A stretch of 64,000 nt of DNA, taken from positions 1-64,000 of the forward strand of contig NZ_FLQY01000246.1 in NCBI RefSeq assembly GCF_900089945.1. The letters are read 5' to 3'. Within the stretch, counting starts at the first letter, position 1. Every line of letters starts with the position of its first letter. Under the pieces are notes generated by a model that did not search any database, was not told the origin of the DNA, and saw nothing but the letters and a program-made list of their open reading frames with translations. Shown in pieces: positions 8,350-15,782 of the stretch. The stretch is from Candidatus Propionivibrio aalborgensis. Lineage in GTDB: Bacteria; Pseudomonadota; Gammaproteobacteria; Burkholderiales; Rhodocyclaceae. Made by a program: the position numbers and the translations under genes.

Positions 8350-8769
8350 GTGTGTTCAATTGTTGAACGCACTTGGGCAGACTTCGTGCTAAGCGATGAC
8401 CTTCGTTACAGATTTCTGAAACTTCTTGCGGAAGAGCCGCAGATCAGCCAGCGCGATGTGGCGAGACACTTGGGCATCAGCGTCGGCAAAGCGAATTATT
8501 GTTTGAGCGCTCTGGTTGAAACAGGGCTGGTGAAGATAGACAATGTTCGCAAGGCTAGTAACAAGCTCGCCTATGCTTACTTGCTGACCCCCCGCGGAAT
8601 CGAAGAAAAGACGCGGATCACCGTAGGCTTTCTCCAGCGCAAGATGCGTGAATATGGCGATTTGCAGCGAGAGATTGAAGTCTTGAGACGGGAAGTGATG
8701 GCTACGGGTAGCGGCGAGTGTTATGTAAATGTTGACGCCGCGCTGCAACAGATTGGTGCCGGAGACTGA
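8350..8769 (+). CDS. EPS-associated MarR-type transcriptional regulator
   Basis: 139 residues from a GTG with GGGGA 9 bases upstream; a second GTG at 8386 (just before LSDDLRYRF) is also possible. The winged-helix motif is clear: RYRFLKLLAEEPQISQRDV, then LGISVGKANYCLSALVE (recognition helix), then a basic C-terminal coiled-coil-like segment rich in Arg/Glu. This matches the family of MarR-like regulators encoded beside exopolysaccharide loci. It is convergent with the initiating sugar transferase and marks the left edge of the locus. A 15-bp palindrome at 8354-8368 may be its operator. Confidence 0.85.
   Translation: MCSIVERTWADFVLSDDLRYRFLKLLAEEPQISQRDVARHLGISVGKANYCLSALVETGLVKIDNVRKASNKLAYAYLLTPRGIEEKTRITVGFLQRKMREYGDLQREIEVLRREVMATGSGECYVNVDAALQQIGAGD
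8354..8368. promoter_or_regulatory. 15-bp palindrome at the regulator start (candidate operator)
   Basis: GTTCAA-TTG-TTGAAC is a perfect 6-3-6 inverted repeat. Just upstream, TTGAAT (8325-8330) is separated by 17 bases from TAGTGT (8348-8353), a weak promoter-like pair that would put transcription start inside the palindrome. This is the geometry of an autoregulated winged-helix repressor; the functional role is inference. Confidence 0.4.
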
Positions 8770-8776
8770 TTTCCGC

Positions 8777-8950
8777 CTACCAGCTCCTGCTGGCGACGGG
8801 GCTACCCAAACCGAGCGCTTCAGCTTCCTGCTCCAGATAGACCCAGTCCACGATCTTGTCGCTGGGGGTGTAGCCAGAAACCAGGCGTTTAGTCCCACGG
8901 TGTGCTGATGTAATGAATAGCCAGCTACGGGTGAGTGAGTTGTGGGACAG
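8777..8950 (-). pseudogene. Start-less coding-like fragment, possible gene remnant
   Basis: The minus strand is open for 57 codons between two in-frame TAG codons and a terminal TAG, with no ATG, GTG or TTG start that looks usable. The peptide, which includes SAHRGTKRLVSGYTPSDKIV and then DWVYLEQEAEALGL, has the composition of a real soluble protein C terminus. I do not recognise the family. It lies between the convergent regulator and sugar-transferase genes, a place where decayed genes accumulate. It could equally be chance. Confidence 0.25.
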
Positions 8951-9027
8951 CTACTACATGGAAGCGCCCGAACGACAGAGGCAGTGCGTCGAGCACTGGT
9001 GGTCGTAAGTACTCAATCATCTTGAAG

Positions 9028-9588
9028 TCAGTGGGATACGCCATCGCGGCGGAGGACTCTGACCAACGTTAGCCAAAGAATTCGCAGGTCGAACCAGAAC
9101 GATTGGCGGTGCAGGTACTCCACGTCGAGTATCACCTTCTCGGGAATTGGCAACTCATCGCGACCATTTACTTGCGCCCAGCCTGTCAGACCGGGGACCA
9201 ACTCATGAACACCCTTCTCGGTACGTAGCGCAATCAAGTCGTTTTGGTTAAACAACGCCGGTCGCGGGCCGACAAAGCTCATGTCACCTTTCAGAATGCT
9301 CCACAGCTGCGGCAACTCGTCCAGACTAGTCTCGCGGAGGAAGGAGCCAATCGGTGTCAGATAAGCCTCTGGAGTGGTCAATAGGTGAGTGGCCACTGCC
9401 GGCGTATCGACGCGCATGCTGCGAAATTTTGGCATCCGGAAAACTCTGTTGCTTTTGCCGACCCGGTTGGACCAGTACAGAGCCGGTCCTCTGGAGGTCA
9501 GGCGAACCAGTAGGGCAATCAAGCAGAACGGCAAGGCAAGCAGCATTGCGGTACAGGCGACCAGAACGAGATCAAACGACCGCTTCAT
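9028..9588 (-). CDS. Initiating sugar-phosphate transferase (undecaprenyl-phosphate, WcaJ/PglC-type core)
   Basis: 186 residues from the ATG at 9588 ([20 protein letters not shown]); an upstream ATG at 9615 would overlap the preceding gene. It is the small, PglC-sized form of the bacterial sugar transferase family. This has one N-terminal re-entrant membrane helix and then the catalytic region with [14 protein letters not shown] (the Asp-Glu dyad), FVGPRP and [12 protein letters not shown]. These enzymes move a sugar-1-phosphate from a UDP-sugar to undecaprenyl phosphate at the inner membrane, starting each repeat unit. Last gene of the minus-strand locus, 7 bases after the GT2 gene. Confidence 0.92.
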   Translation of the reverse strand: MKRSFDLVLVACTAMLLALPFCLIALLVRLTSRGPALYWSNRVGKSNRVFRMPKFRSMRVDTPAVATHLLTTPEAYLTPIGSFLRETSLDELPQLWSILKGDMSFVGPRPALFNQNDLIALRTEKGVHELVPGLTGWAQVNGRDELPIPEKVILDVEYLHRQSFWFDLRILWLTLVRVLRRDGVSH

Positions 9589-9595
9589 GGTGGTG

Positions 9596-10345
9596 TCATA
9601 GTAGAAAGTACTCACACAGCTTCATAGGATACTTCGACAAAACCTTCATCAGGTTGGTGGGTATCCCATTTTCGCGGCATGCCCGCAATACTTCCCTATT
9701 CAGGAGCAAGGTACTGCGCCAGCCCGCCGTGCTGACGCCGCCCAAACGCATCATGACCAGGATCTCCGGCAGGTGCCGGTAGCGAAGGGTGCCGTCCTTG
9801 AATGCGCGCGCGACGAATTCGAAATCGCCGGCGATCCGGTAATCCGTGTGGAAAAGGCCGACGCGCTGGAAGATCTTGCGGCGCATGAACAAAGCGGGAT
9901 GTGCGGGCATCCAGCCCCAGGCGAGACGTCGCGGACTGAATCTATCGGAGCGATAGCGACGCACGACGGAATGCCGGTCTGGTACCCGGAAGAAGGCCGC
10001 ATCTCCGAAGATCGCATCGAGTCCCTCATCGTGGACAGCCCGCGCAACGCGCTCGAGCACACCGGCGTCGGCATAGCGATCATCGGCATTGAGAAAGGCA
10101 ACGAGGTCGCCGGTCGCTAGGCACAGGCCCTTGTTCATCGCGTCGTAGATGCCATGATCCGGCTCCGAGACGAACTTCGCGACATGATCGCCGTGCCGCC
10201 TGACCACCTCGGCCGTGGCGTCGGTGGATGCGCCATCGACGACGATGTGCTCGACCCCGGGCAGGCTCTGCTCGGCCACCGAGCGCAAGGTATCCGGCAG
10301 CGTCTCCTCGCTGTTGCGGCACACGGTGATGACCGTCACCTTCAT
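9596..10345 (-). CDS. Family 2 glycosyltransferase
   Basis: 249 residues from MKVTVITVCRN; the ATG at 10366 is possible but overlaps the upstream gene more. GT-A fold features: VTVITVCRNSEETLPDTLRS, IVVDGASTDAT, and the DXD-like LNADDRYAD that binds the metal-nucleotide. Residues EPDHGIYDAMNKGL resemble WcaA/WcaE-type colanic acid transferases. It adds one sugar to the lipid-linked repeat on the cytoplasmic face; donor unknown. The start overlaps the stop of the next gene upstream by four bases (ATGA). Confidence 0.9.
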   Translation of the reverse strand: MKVTVITVCRNSEETLPDTLRSVAEQSLPGVEHIVVDGASTDATAEVVRRHGDHVAKFVSEPDHGIYDAMNKGLCLATGDLVAFLNADDRYADAGVLERVARAVHDEGLDAIFGDAAFFRVPDRHSVVRRYRSDRFSPRRLAWGWMPAHPALFMRRKIFQRVGLFHTDYRIAGDFEFVARAFKDGTLRYRHLPEILVMMRLGGVSTAGWRSTLLLNREVLRACRENGIPTNLMKVLSKYPMKLCEYFLL

Positions 10346-11514
10346 GCGCCACCTGCTGCGCAACAAGCTCTTGCGACGGCGACGAATTCCTCGGCGAAGG
10401 CTTGAACGCGTCGATCCGCGTCCGCCGCTGCCGCTTGTCGGCGAAGCTCGCGTTCCTCTGCCGACAAGGGGCGGAAACTGGCGAGTGCCTCGGCCAGGGC
10501 CGATGCGGACGACCGCGCAAAGATGGCAGCCTCACCCATGGCCTGCTCCTGGTGGACGGACAGGTCCGACAGAATCAAGGGCACGCCCTGTGATCGCGCC
10601 TCCTCGACGGTCGTGCTCCAGCCCTCGAACAGCGAAGGGTTGAGCAGGGCAGCGCTCGCCTGCATCAACGCCCGCAGATGCGCGTAGGGAATCAGCCCCA
10701 GCAGGCGGAAATCCTCCTCCAGAGCGAGCGCACGGACTCGTTCGCCAAGCCGCAAGTAGTGGTCCGGAGCGCGCGGGTCCCGAGTGTTGCCGGATGCCGC
10801 CACCACCACGCGGCGGCCTTGCTCGCGCAGCAGAGCGAGAGCGTCCACCACCAGCAGGTGGTTCTTGTGTACCCAGAACTGGTTCGGCAGGTAGAAGAAG
10901 TCCCGCGGCAGGCCGTAGCTGTCGGCTACTTCTCTTGCCTCTTCGGGGCCCATCGGCGACGGCGGCGGAACGGCGAAATGCACGGCATGCGTGCGCTGCC
11001 TGGTTGCAGGATAGAAATGCTCGCAGTCCCGGCAAGCATCGTTGCTGCTCAGCATCACCGCGCGGCCAGCGGCGATCTGGGCGCGGAAGCCCAACTCGCG
11101 CTTCAGTCGTGCGACCCGCGAAAAGAGATGCGGCAGATGACGATGCTGAAAATCCGGCAGCCAGGCGATCGCCGGAATACCCAGTCGAGCGCCGAAAAAC
11201 TGCGCGACCTCGAACACCACCTCGATGCGATGCAGCACGAACAGTCGCCGGATCGGTCCGTCGGCGCCACTGACAAGGGCGAGCGCCAGCGACCGCAACC
11301 GCCGCTGCCGGTCAAACTCGGGTGCGCTGACCAGTTCGACCCCAGGCAGTCCGGCGAAGGGCGCCGTTTCGTCGGCGGACACATCGGAACCGACGAAGAG
11401 CACCGGGGTAACAGCGCCGGAGCAGCGAAGCGCCAGTGCGCGCACGAGGTTGAACAGGTAATTGCGTCCTCCCGTCCAGTCCTCACCGCCGATCAGCGGA
11501 AAAGCCACTCTCAT
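10342..11514 (-). CDS. Glycosyltransferase, GT4-like (GT-B fold)
   Basis: 390 residues. The N-terminal Rossmann half starts MRVAFPLIGGEDWTGGRNYL, and the C-terminal donor domain contains FYLPNQFWVHKNHLLVVDAL and then NPSLFEGWSTTVEEARSQGV, the E-x7-E-type region of GT4 enzymes. It presumably transfers a sugar to the growing repeat unit in the cytoplasm. ATGA overlaps tie it to genes on both sides. The donor sugar cannot be read from sequence. Confidence 0.88.
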   Translation of the reverse strand: MRVAFPLIGGEDWTGGRNYLFNLVRALALRCSGAVTPVLFVGSDVSADETAPFAGLPGVELVSAPEFDRQRRLRSLALALVSGADGPIRRLFVLHRIEVVFEVAQFFGARLGIPAIAWLPDFQHRHLPHLFSRVARLKRELGFRAQIAAGRAVMLSSNDACRDCEHFYPATRQRTHAVHFAVPPPSPMGPEEAREVADSYGLPRDFFYLPNQFWVHKNHLLVVDALALLREQGRRVVVAASGNTRDPRAPDHYLRLGERVRALALEEDFRLLGLIPYAHLRALMQASAALLNPSLFEGWSTTVEEARSQGVPLILSDLSVHQEQAMGEAAIFARSSASALAEALASFRPLSAEERELRRQAAAADADRRVQAFAEEFVAVARACCAAGGA

Positions 11515-12458
11515 CCGCTACGCCCCACATGCGCCGGTGCGAGAAAGTCGTGCACGTAGTCGGCGATCCCTTGCTGCGACGAAACGTGGCACTCGAAACC
11601 GAGGGCCTGCAGGCGGCTCGGATCGGCCACCAGGCTGAACGGATCGCCAGCGCGAACCTGGCCGTTGAAGCTCAGTTCACTGCGGACGCCAGCCTCGCCG
11701 AAGGCAGCGATCACCGTCTGCGCCACCTCGCGCACCGAAGTCGCGCGACCACTGCCGACGTTGAAGACTGGCATCTCGGGCGAGGCCAGTTCTGACGTCA
11801 CCTCGATCGCCCGCAGCACATCTTGAACGTGCGTCCAGTCACGCAGTTCGCCGCCCGTACCGCTCAACTCGATGCTGGCCGGCTTGCCCTGCAGGCGCTG
11901 GCACAAATCCCACAGCAATTGCTTGCGCAGACCCGGCCCATAGACCGAAAAAAGCCGCAGCACCAAACACGGCAAGCCATAAGAGCTGGCGTAGGAGCGG
12001 CACAGCTGCTCCATCATCAGCTTGTGGTAACCGTAGGGCGACAGCGGCCGCGTCGGCGCCGATTCGGCGATGCGCCCCGCGTGTCCGGTACCATGGACGG
12101 CCGCGCTGGACACCGCCACCAGCCGCGTCCGCGGCGCCTCCTGCCGCAGCCATTCGAGCAGTTCGGCGGTCGTCGCGACGGTGCGCAAAAAGTCCTCACG
12201 CGGATTGGCCATGGCCACGCCGACCGAAGATCCGCCCGCAAGGTGAACGACGAGGTCAGGCAGGCCACGCGCGATGCGCAGGCTGTTTAGGTTGCTGCCG
12301 GAAACCTCGCCGTTGAGCCAGTACGCCAGACCCGTCTCGACCGAGGCCTCGGGCCACAGGCCATGGCCAAGGCCGAGTACCGTGTCACCCCGTGCCACCA
12401 GATAGCGGGCAAGGTGCTGCCCGATGAATCCCTTCGCTCCCGAGATCCAGACGATCAT
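11511..12458 (-). CDS. NAD-dependent nucleotide-sugar epimerase/dehydratase (extended SDR)
   Basis: 315 residues from MIVWISGAKGFIG, chosen because this ATG overlaps the upstream gene stop by four bases and begins exactly at the glycine-rich NAD motif; the same frame stays open far upstream but only as a shadow of the methyltransferase gene. Features: GAKGFIGQHLA (GxxGxxG), VAVSSAAVHGTG, catalytic YGYHK (YxxxK) and LVLRLFSVYGPG. Such enzymes epimerise or dehydrate UDP/GDP sugars. Closest in pattern to UDP-glucose 4-epimerase/dTDP-rhamnose-type SDRs; precise product unknown. Confidence 0.88.
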   Translation of the reverse strand: MIVWISGAKGFIGQHLARYLVARGDTVLGLGHGLWPEASVETGLAYWLNGEVSGSNLNSLRIARGLPDLVVHLAGGSSVGVAMANPREDFLRTVATTAELLEWLRQEAPRTRLVAVSSAAVHGTGHAGRIAESAPTRPLSPYGYHKLMMEQLCRSYASSYGLPCLVLRLFSVYGPGLRKQLLWDLCQRLQGKPASIELSGTGGELRDWTHVQDVLRAIEVTSELASPEMPVFNVGSGRATSVREVAQTVIAAFGEAGVRSELSFNGQVRAGDPFSLVADPSRLQALGFECHVSSQQGIADYVHDFLAPAHVGRSG

Positions 12459-13330
12459 GGTGCAGCCTTTGCCGCGACGAAGGAATACAGTCGCCCAGGG
12501 CGATGGTCGAATGCCGAGAGGATGCGCCGCGCCACGGGCCACACGGCAGGCAGTGCGAGCAGTTTCGACAGGCCCCCCCCCGCACCAGGCAGGACGAGGC
12601 CTGCACGCCGCGCAATCTCGGCGTGCAGGCTGGTCAGCGTGTAGGGCGCGAAGTTGATCGGGCTCTCGAACGGATCCAGCACCTGCTGCAAGCGCAGACC
12701 CGACTGTTCCAGCGCCCCGACGTACTCGGACAACAGGAAGGCGTTCTCGCCGCCATACAACCGATGCAGCGGATGGGCGTCGAGGAAGGCCTGCTTGTCG
12801 GCGTGCCGTGAAATCACGTGCTCGCGAACCGCCAGGATCCGCCCGCCAGGTCGCAGCACTCTCGCAAACTCGCGGCAGGCCGCCGCCAGGTCGCGCGAAT
12901 GGTGAAGGACGGCACGGGCGAAGACGACATCGAAAGTCCCGTCCGGAAAGGGCAGCCGTTCGGAAAAGTCCTGGGCCACGGTGATCGGTAATCCGGACTC
13001 CTGTGCGAGAGAGCGAATCGCGCCTGCGCCGACCAGATCGCTGTCGTCTGGCTCGAGTGCGCTCACCACGAAACCTTCGTGGGCCAGCGCATAACTCGCG
13101 ATGCCGCGGCCTGCGCCGACGTCGAGCGCCATTCCCGGTGGCGGCAGCAGTTCGCATACCGCTCGCCACTCGTCGCTCTGCCGGTAGCGCTCGGCGGCGC
13201 CGATCAGGGGATCGTCATAGTAGGCGTCATGCACGAGCGCCTGCCGGTCCGGCTGCGTCCGCAGCCAGCGTACTGCCTCATCCCAGGTCGCGAAGGGTCG
13301 AGATTCCATGGCCATCGGCTCCGATGCCAC
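12455..13330 (-). CDS. Class I SAM-dependent methyltransferase
   Basis: 291 residues with a Methyltransf_11-like core: ALDVGAGRGIASYAL (motif I, around residues 68-82), FDVVFARAVLHHSRDLAAAC and LRPGGRILAVREHV. Probably O- or N-methylates a sugar or lipid-linked intermediate. A nine-base G tract (12573-12581 on the plus strand as C9) falls in codons for GAGGGLS near the C terminus, where slippage would truncate or extend the tail. One base separates it from the next gene upstream and it overlaps the SDR gene by four bases. Confidence 0.85.
   Translation of the reverse strand: MASEPMAMESRPFATWDEAVRWLRTQPDRQALVHDAYYDDPLIGAAERYRQSDEWRAVCELLPPPGMALDVGAGRGIASYALAHEGFVVSALEPDDSDLVGAGAIRSLAQESGLPITVAQDFSERLPFPDGTFDVVFARAVLHHSRDLAAACREFARVLRPGGRILAVREHVISRHADKQAFLDAHPLHRLYGGENAFLLSEYVGALEQSGLRLQQVLDPFESPINFAPYTLTSLHAEIARRAGLVLPGAGGGLSKLLALPAVWPVARRILSAFDHRPGRLYSFVAAKAAP
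12573..12581 (-). repeat. G9 homopolymer inside methyltransferase gene
   Basis: Nine consecutive G on the coding strand (C9 on plus). It lies within the codons for Gly-Gly-Gly close to the end of the methyltransferase at 12455-13330. Runs of this length are rare in ordinary coding sequence and are prone to replication slippage and to sequencing error. Confidence 0.9.
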
Positions 13331-14257
13331 CTACGGCAGATCGCCGACGCGAAGCGCGGCACGACTGACGACATCCAGTAGCGGCATGTCGGCGATGACC
13401 GCACGACGCGCGGCGCCACGGACGAAAGTCAGCTGTCCGCCGGCGTCGCGGCTGTCGGAGAAACTGGCGGGACGCCGGCAGCTTTCCATCATCACCTCCG
13501 CTACCTCCTCGTTCAGCAGCTCGCGGCGAACGAAGAAGGCGTTGCTGCCAGCAGCATTCACACCCACCAGGGCCATCCCCATTTCGTTCGCCAGGTGGGC
13601 AAAGGCGGGAAGGCTGGCGCCCCAGTAGAGATTGGAAAAATGCGCACCGGCGCGAACGAATGCCGGATCGTAGGGAACGGAAACTGCACGATCGAAACCG
13701 AAGACGTCGTTGTATTCGACCACCAGTACGCTCGGTCGCCAGTCTCGCAAAGCGTCGAGGACGTGCCAATCGACCCCATCGAGATCGACGGACAGCAGCC
13801 CCGGCCGCGGTGCGAAGCCACTCTCCTGCAACAGGGCGTCGATGTTGTCGCGGGTGATGAAAGCGGCCTTCGCGGTCAGCGGATAGCGCCAGTAGTAGGA
13901 AGAGGAGCGCAGACGACGGATGTTCGCCTCGCTACCATCGATGACATAGCCCTGCCAGTGGTCCTTCATCATCAGGAAGCGGCAGTTCGACTCGGAGAAA
14001 TCCTCGATGCCGAACTCGATGAAGGTTCGGTCGGGAATCTCCAGATGAGTTACCAGATGCTGGATGATCCCGTCCTCTCCCCATTGGGAGAAGACCTTGA
14101 ACTCGTAGTCGCTGATCCGCTCGTAACAACGGTCGCGATTGAGCCCGGCCAGGATCCGCCCCTGGTTGATCTTGATGTCGTCCACCTGACGGTCGAGCCG
14201 CGCCAGGCGTGCCATCCAGTCCACAACCCTCTTGAAGCTGCTGTTCATCGCTTTCAC
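13331..14257 (-). CDS. FkbM-like putative SAM-dependent methyltransferase
   Basis: 308 residues. The region FSQWGEDGIIQHLV, then RTFIEFGIEDFSESNCRFLM and GYVIDGSEANIRRLR, resembles a methyltransferase motif I/II of the FkbM type, and LLSVDLDGVDWHVLDALRDW resembles the FkbM-style acidic-loop and following helix. The usual D-G-A-N motif is altered to EFGIED, so catalytic competence is uncertain. The N terminus (about residues 1-40) is helical. Proteins of this type recur in exopolysaccharide loci, often called hypothetical. Linked by ATGA to the downstream acyltransferase gene. Confidence 0.6.
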   Translation of the reverse strand: MKAMNSSFKRVVDWMARLARLDRQVDDIKINQGRILAGLNRDRCYERISDYEFKVFSQWGEDGIIQHLVTHLEIPDRTFIEFGIEDFSESNCRFLMMKDHWQGYVIDGSEANIRRLRSSSYYWRYPLTAKAAFITRDNIDALLQESGFAPRPGLLSVDLDGVDWHVLDALRDWRPSVLVVEYNDVFGFDRAVSVPYDPAFVRAGAHFSNLYWGASLPAFAHLANEMGMALVGVNAAGSNAFFVRRELLNEEVAEVMMESCRRPASFSDSRDAGGQLTFVRGAARRAVIADMPLLDVVSRAALRVGDLP

Positions 14258-14847
14258 TGTCCTAGAGCCGCAAGGCCATTGTCAATCGGGTCAAGATGCC
14301 GAACGATGCGAGCCGGATTGCCGGCAACGACGCTCATCGGCGGCACGTCCCGGGTAACTACCGCTGCGGCGCCGACGATCGCGCCGCGCCCGATCCGCAC
14401 GCCACGCAGAATCGTCGCCGACGCCGCGATCCACGCGTCGTCCTCGATAACGACAGGCCGATCACCCAGATCGATGTCCTGCGGATGGCCCTGCTCGATG
14501 ATATGGCGGAAGTGCAGGTGCCGCCGCGCGGGGTCGAGCGGGTGAGTAAGGTTGTCGAAGATGTTGACGTTGTGGGAAATCATTACGCGATCGCCGATTT
14601 TAATCGACGCACCTGACCATATGCACGTCCCCGGGCCGACAAAGCACCAGTCGCCAACCGAGATTGTGCCACCGTGCGCGAACACCAGCAGCTGTCCTTC
14701 GATGCGCGATTGGCAACCGATGCGGATGCGAACACCACCACGCCGGCCGGTGTCGATGATCCGCGCCGATCGCGCCAGCACCGTGCCATGCCCGGCCTCG
14801 AAACCTCCGCGACCAAGGAGGCGCCGCAAGAGAAGTCGCAGATTCAT
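14254..14847 (-). CDS. Hexapeptide-repeat acyltransferase (sugar O-acetyltransferase, WbbJ-type)
   Basis: 197 residues from MNLRLLLRRLLG, an ATG overlapping the upstream stop by four bases; the longer open frame upstream is a shadow. Left-handed beta-helix hexapeptides are visible in ISVGDWCFVGPGTCIWSGAS, IKIGDRVMISHNVNI and AIVGAAAVVTRDVPPMSVVA, ending with the typical GNPARIVR. The HNVNIFDNLTHP stretch holds the catalytic His. It probably O-acetylates a sugar of the repeat unit using acetyl-CoA. Confidence 0.9.
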   Translation of the reverse strand: MNLRLLLRRLLGRGGFEAGHGTVLARSARIIDTGRRGGVRIRIGCQSRIEGQLLVFAHGGTISVGDWCFVGPGTCIWSGASIKIGDRVMISHNVNIFDNLTHPLDPARRHLHFRHIIEQGHPQDIDLGDRPVVIEDDAWIAASATILRGVRIGRGAIVGAAAVVTRDVPPMSVVAGNPARIVRHLDPIDNGLAALGQ

Positions 14848-15782
14848 CCTTGCGACCCCGCTCGCCGCGAGGCCTGCTTCAACAGGCGGCGCAAGTGGTT
14901 CCTCGCCTGACCGAGCCAGCCACCGTTCTGGCGCCAGATCGCCGCGCGAACCTGTGCGAATTGCGCCGGGTCCACCGCCACGTCCACCGGCATCCCGATC
15001 GGGCCCGATTGGGCGGGAGTGCGCTGCTCGCCCCCGAAGCTGGTCATCCGGCCACGGCCGTGCGTACCCGACCCGTCCATGCCGGCGTTGTCGACCAGGC
15101 TGCGCGGCGGAAACAGCACCAGGCCATCGCCGCGGAAAACCGTCCAGTACCAACGCACCGCCCAGGAGTTGGCACGACCCGTCATCTGGTTCTCCAGCAT
15201 GGCTGCATAATCGTAGGCCCCCGCGAGATTGAAACGCAGCAGCAGCTCCCTGTCGCTGAGCAGCCGCTCCCAACCCGAGGCCTCGGGGTCGAAGGCAACC
15301 CACGCGTGTCGCCACGTCGCCCAGCCCCAGGACACGGTGAGCGGCAGAAACAGCGCGTCGCGTTGACCGGCGAACTCTGGTACATCGAACATGTAACCCG
15401 AAACCTGATGAACCTCCGGGTCGTCGGCATACCGGTCGAGAGCCGAATTCATGTAGACCAGGAAGCCCGTCGCCAGCAACAGGTCGTCCTCGATGACGAT
15501 CGCCCGCCCGAAGCGTTGCGTCACTTCGCTGACGCCCCGGATGACCGAGCGCGACAGGCCCCGGTTGGCCTCGCTGAAATGGTATTCGGCGCCACTGCCT
15601 AGCATGTCCTGAGCCACCTGCCGGGTGGCCTCGATGCTTGGCCGCTCTTCGGCGCTCTTCGGTCCGTCGCAATAGACGATGACGGGGCTGTCGGCGAAGC
15701 CCTCGCACTCCATCAGGCTGAGCAGTGTGCGCCGCAGGTGTTCGGGGCGACGATAGGCAAATACGACGATGGGCGCTGCCAT
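14844..15782 (-). CDS. Glycosyltransferase with GT-A fold (GNT-I/GT2-like)
   Basis: 312 residues from MAAPIVVFAYRRPEHLRRTL, whose ATG overlaps the asnB stop by one base. The start VVFAYRRPEHLRRTLLSL, the segment IVIEDDLLLATGFLVYMNSA (EDD as the metal-binding motif) and VSWGWATWRHAW recur in bacterial sugar transferases related to eukaryotic GnT-I. Acts on a lipid-linked acceptor in the cytoplasm by inference. Donor and linkage unknown. Confidence 0.82.
   Translation of the reverse strand: MAAPIVVFAYRRPEHLRRTLLSLMECEGFADSPVIVYCDGPKSAEERPSIEATRQVAQDMLGSGAEYHFSEANRGLSRSVIRGVSEVTQRFGRAIVIEDDLLLATGFLVYMNSALDRYADDPEVHQVSGYMFDVPEFAGQRDALFLPLTVSWGWATWRHAWVAFDPEASGWERLLSDRELLLRFNLAGAYDYAAMLENQMTGRANSWAVRWYWTVFRGDGLVLFPPRSLVDNAGMDGSGTHGRGRMTSFGGEQRTPAQSGPIGMPVDVAVDPAQFAQVRAAIWRQNGGWLGQARNHLRRLLKQASRRAGSQG

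Noticed and set aside
8780-8793. Hairpin CCAGC-TCCT-GCTGG between the convergent regulator and sugar-transferase genes
   Set aside because: Only five base pairs and no following T-run on either strand, so not convincing as a terminator.
10678-11559. A 293-codon plus-strand open frame opposite a GT4 gene
   Set aside because: Antisense shadow of the glycosyltransferase; composition is Arg/His/Gln-rich with no recognisable motif.
11511-13169. A 552-codon open frame covering two genes on the minus strand
   Set aside because: Its first 237 codons are Arg/Gly-rich shadow of the methyltransferase gene; only the part from MIVWISGAKGFIG (12458) is coding.
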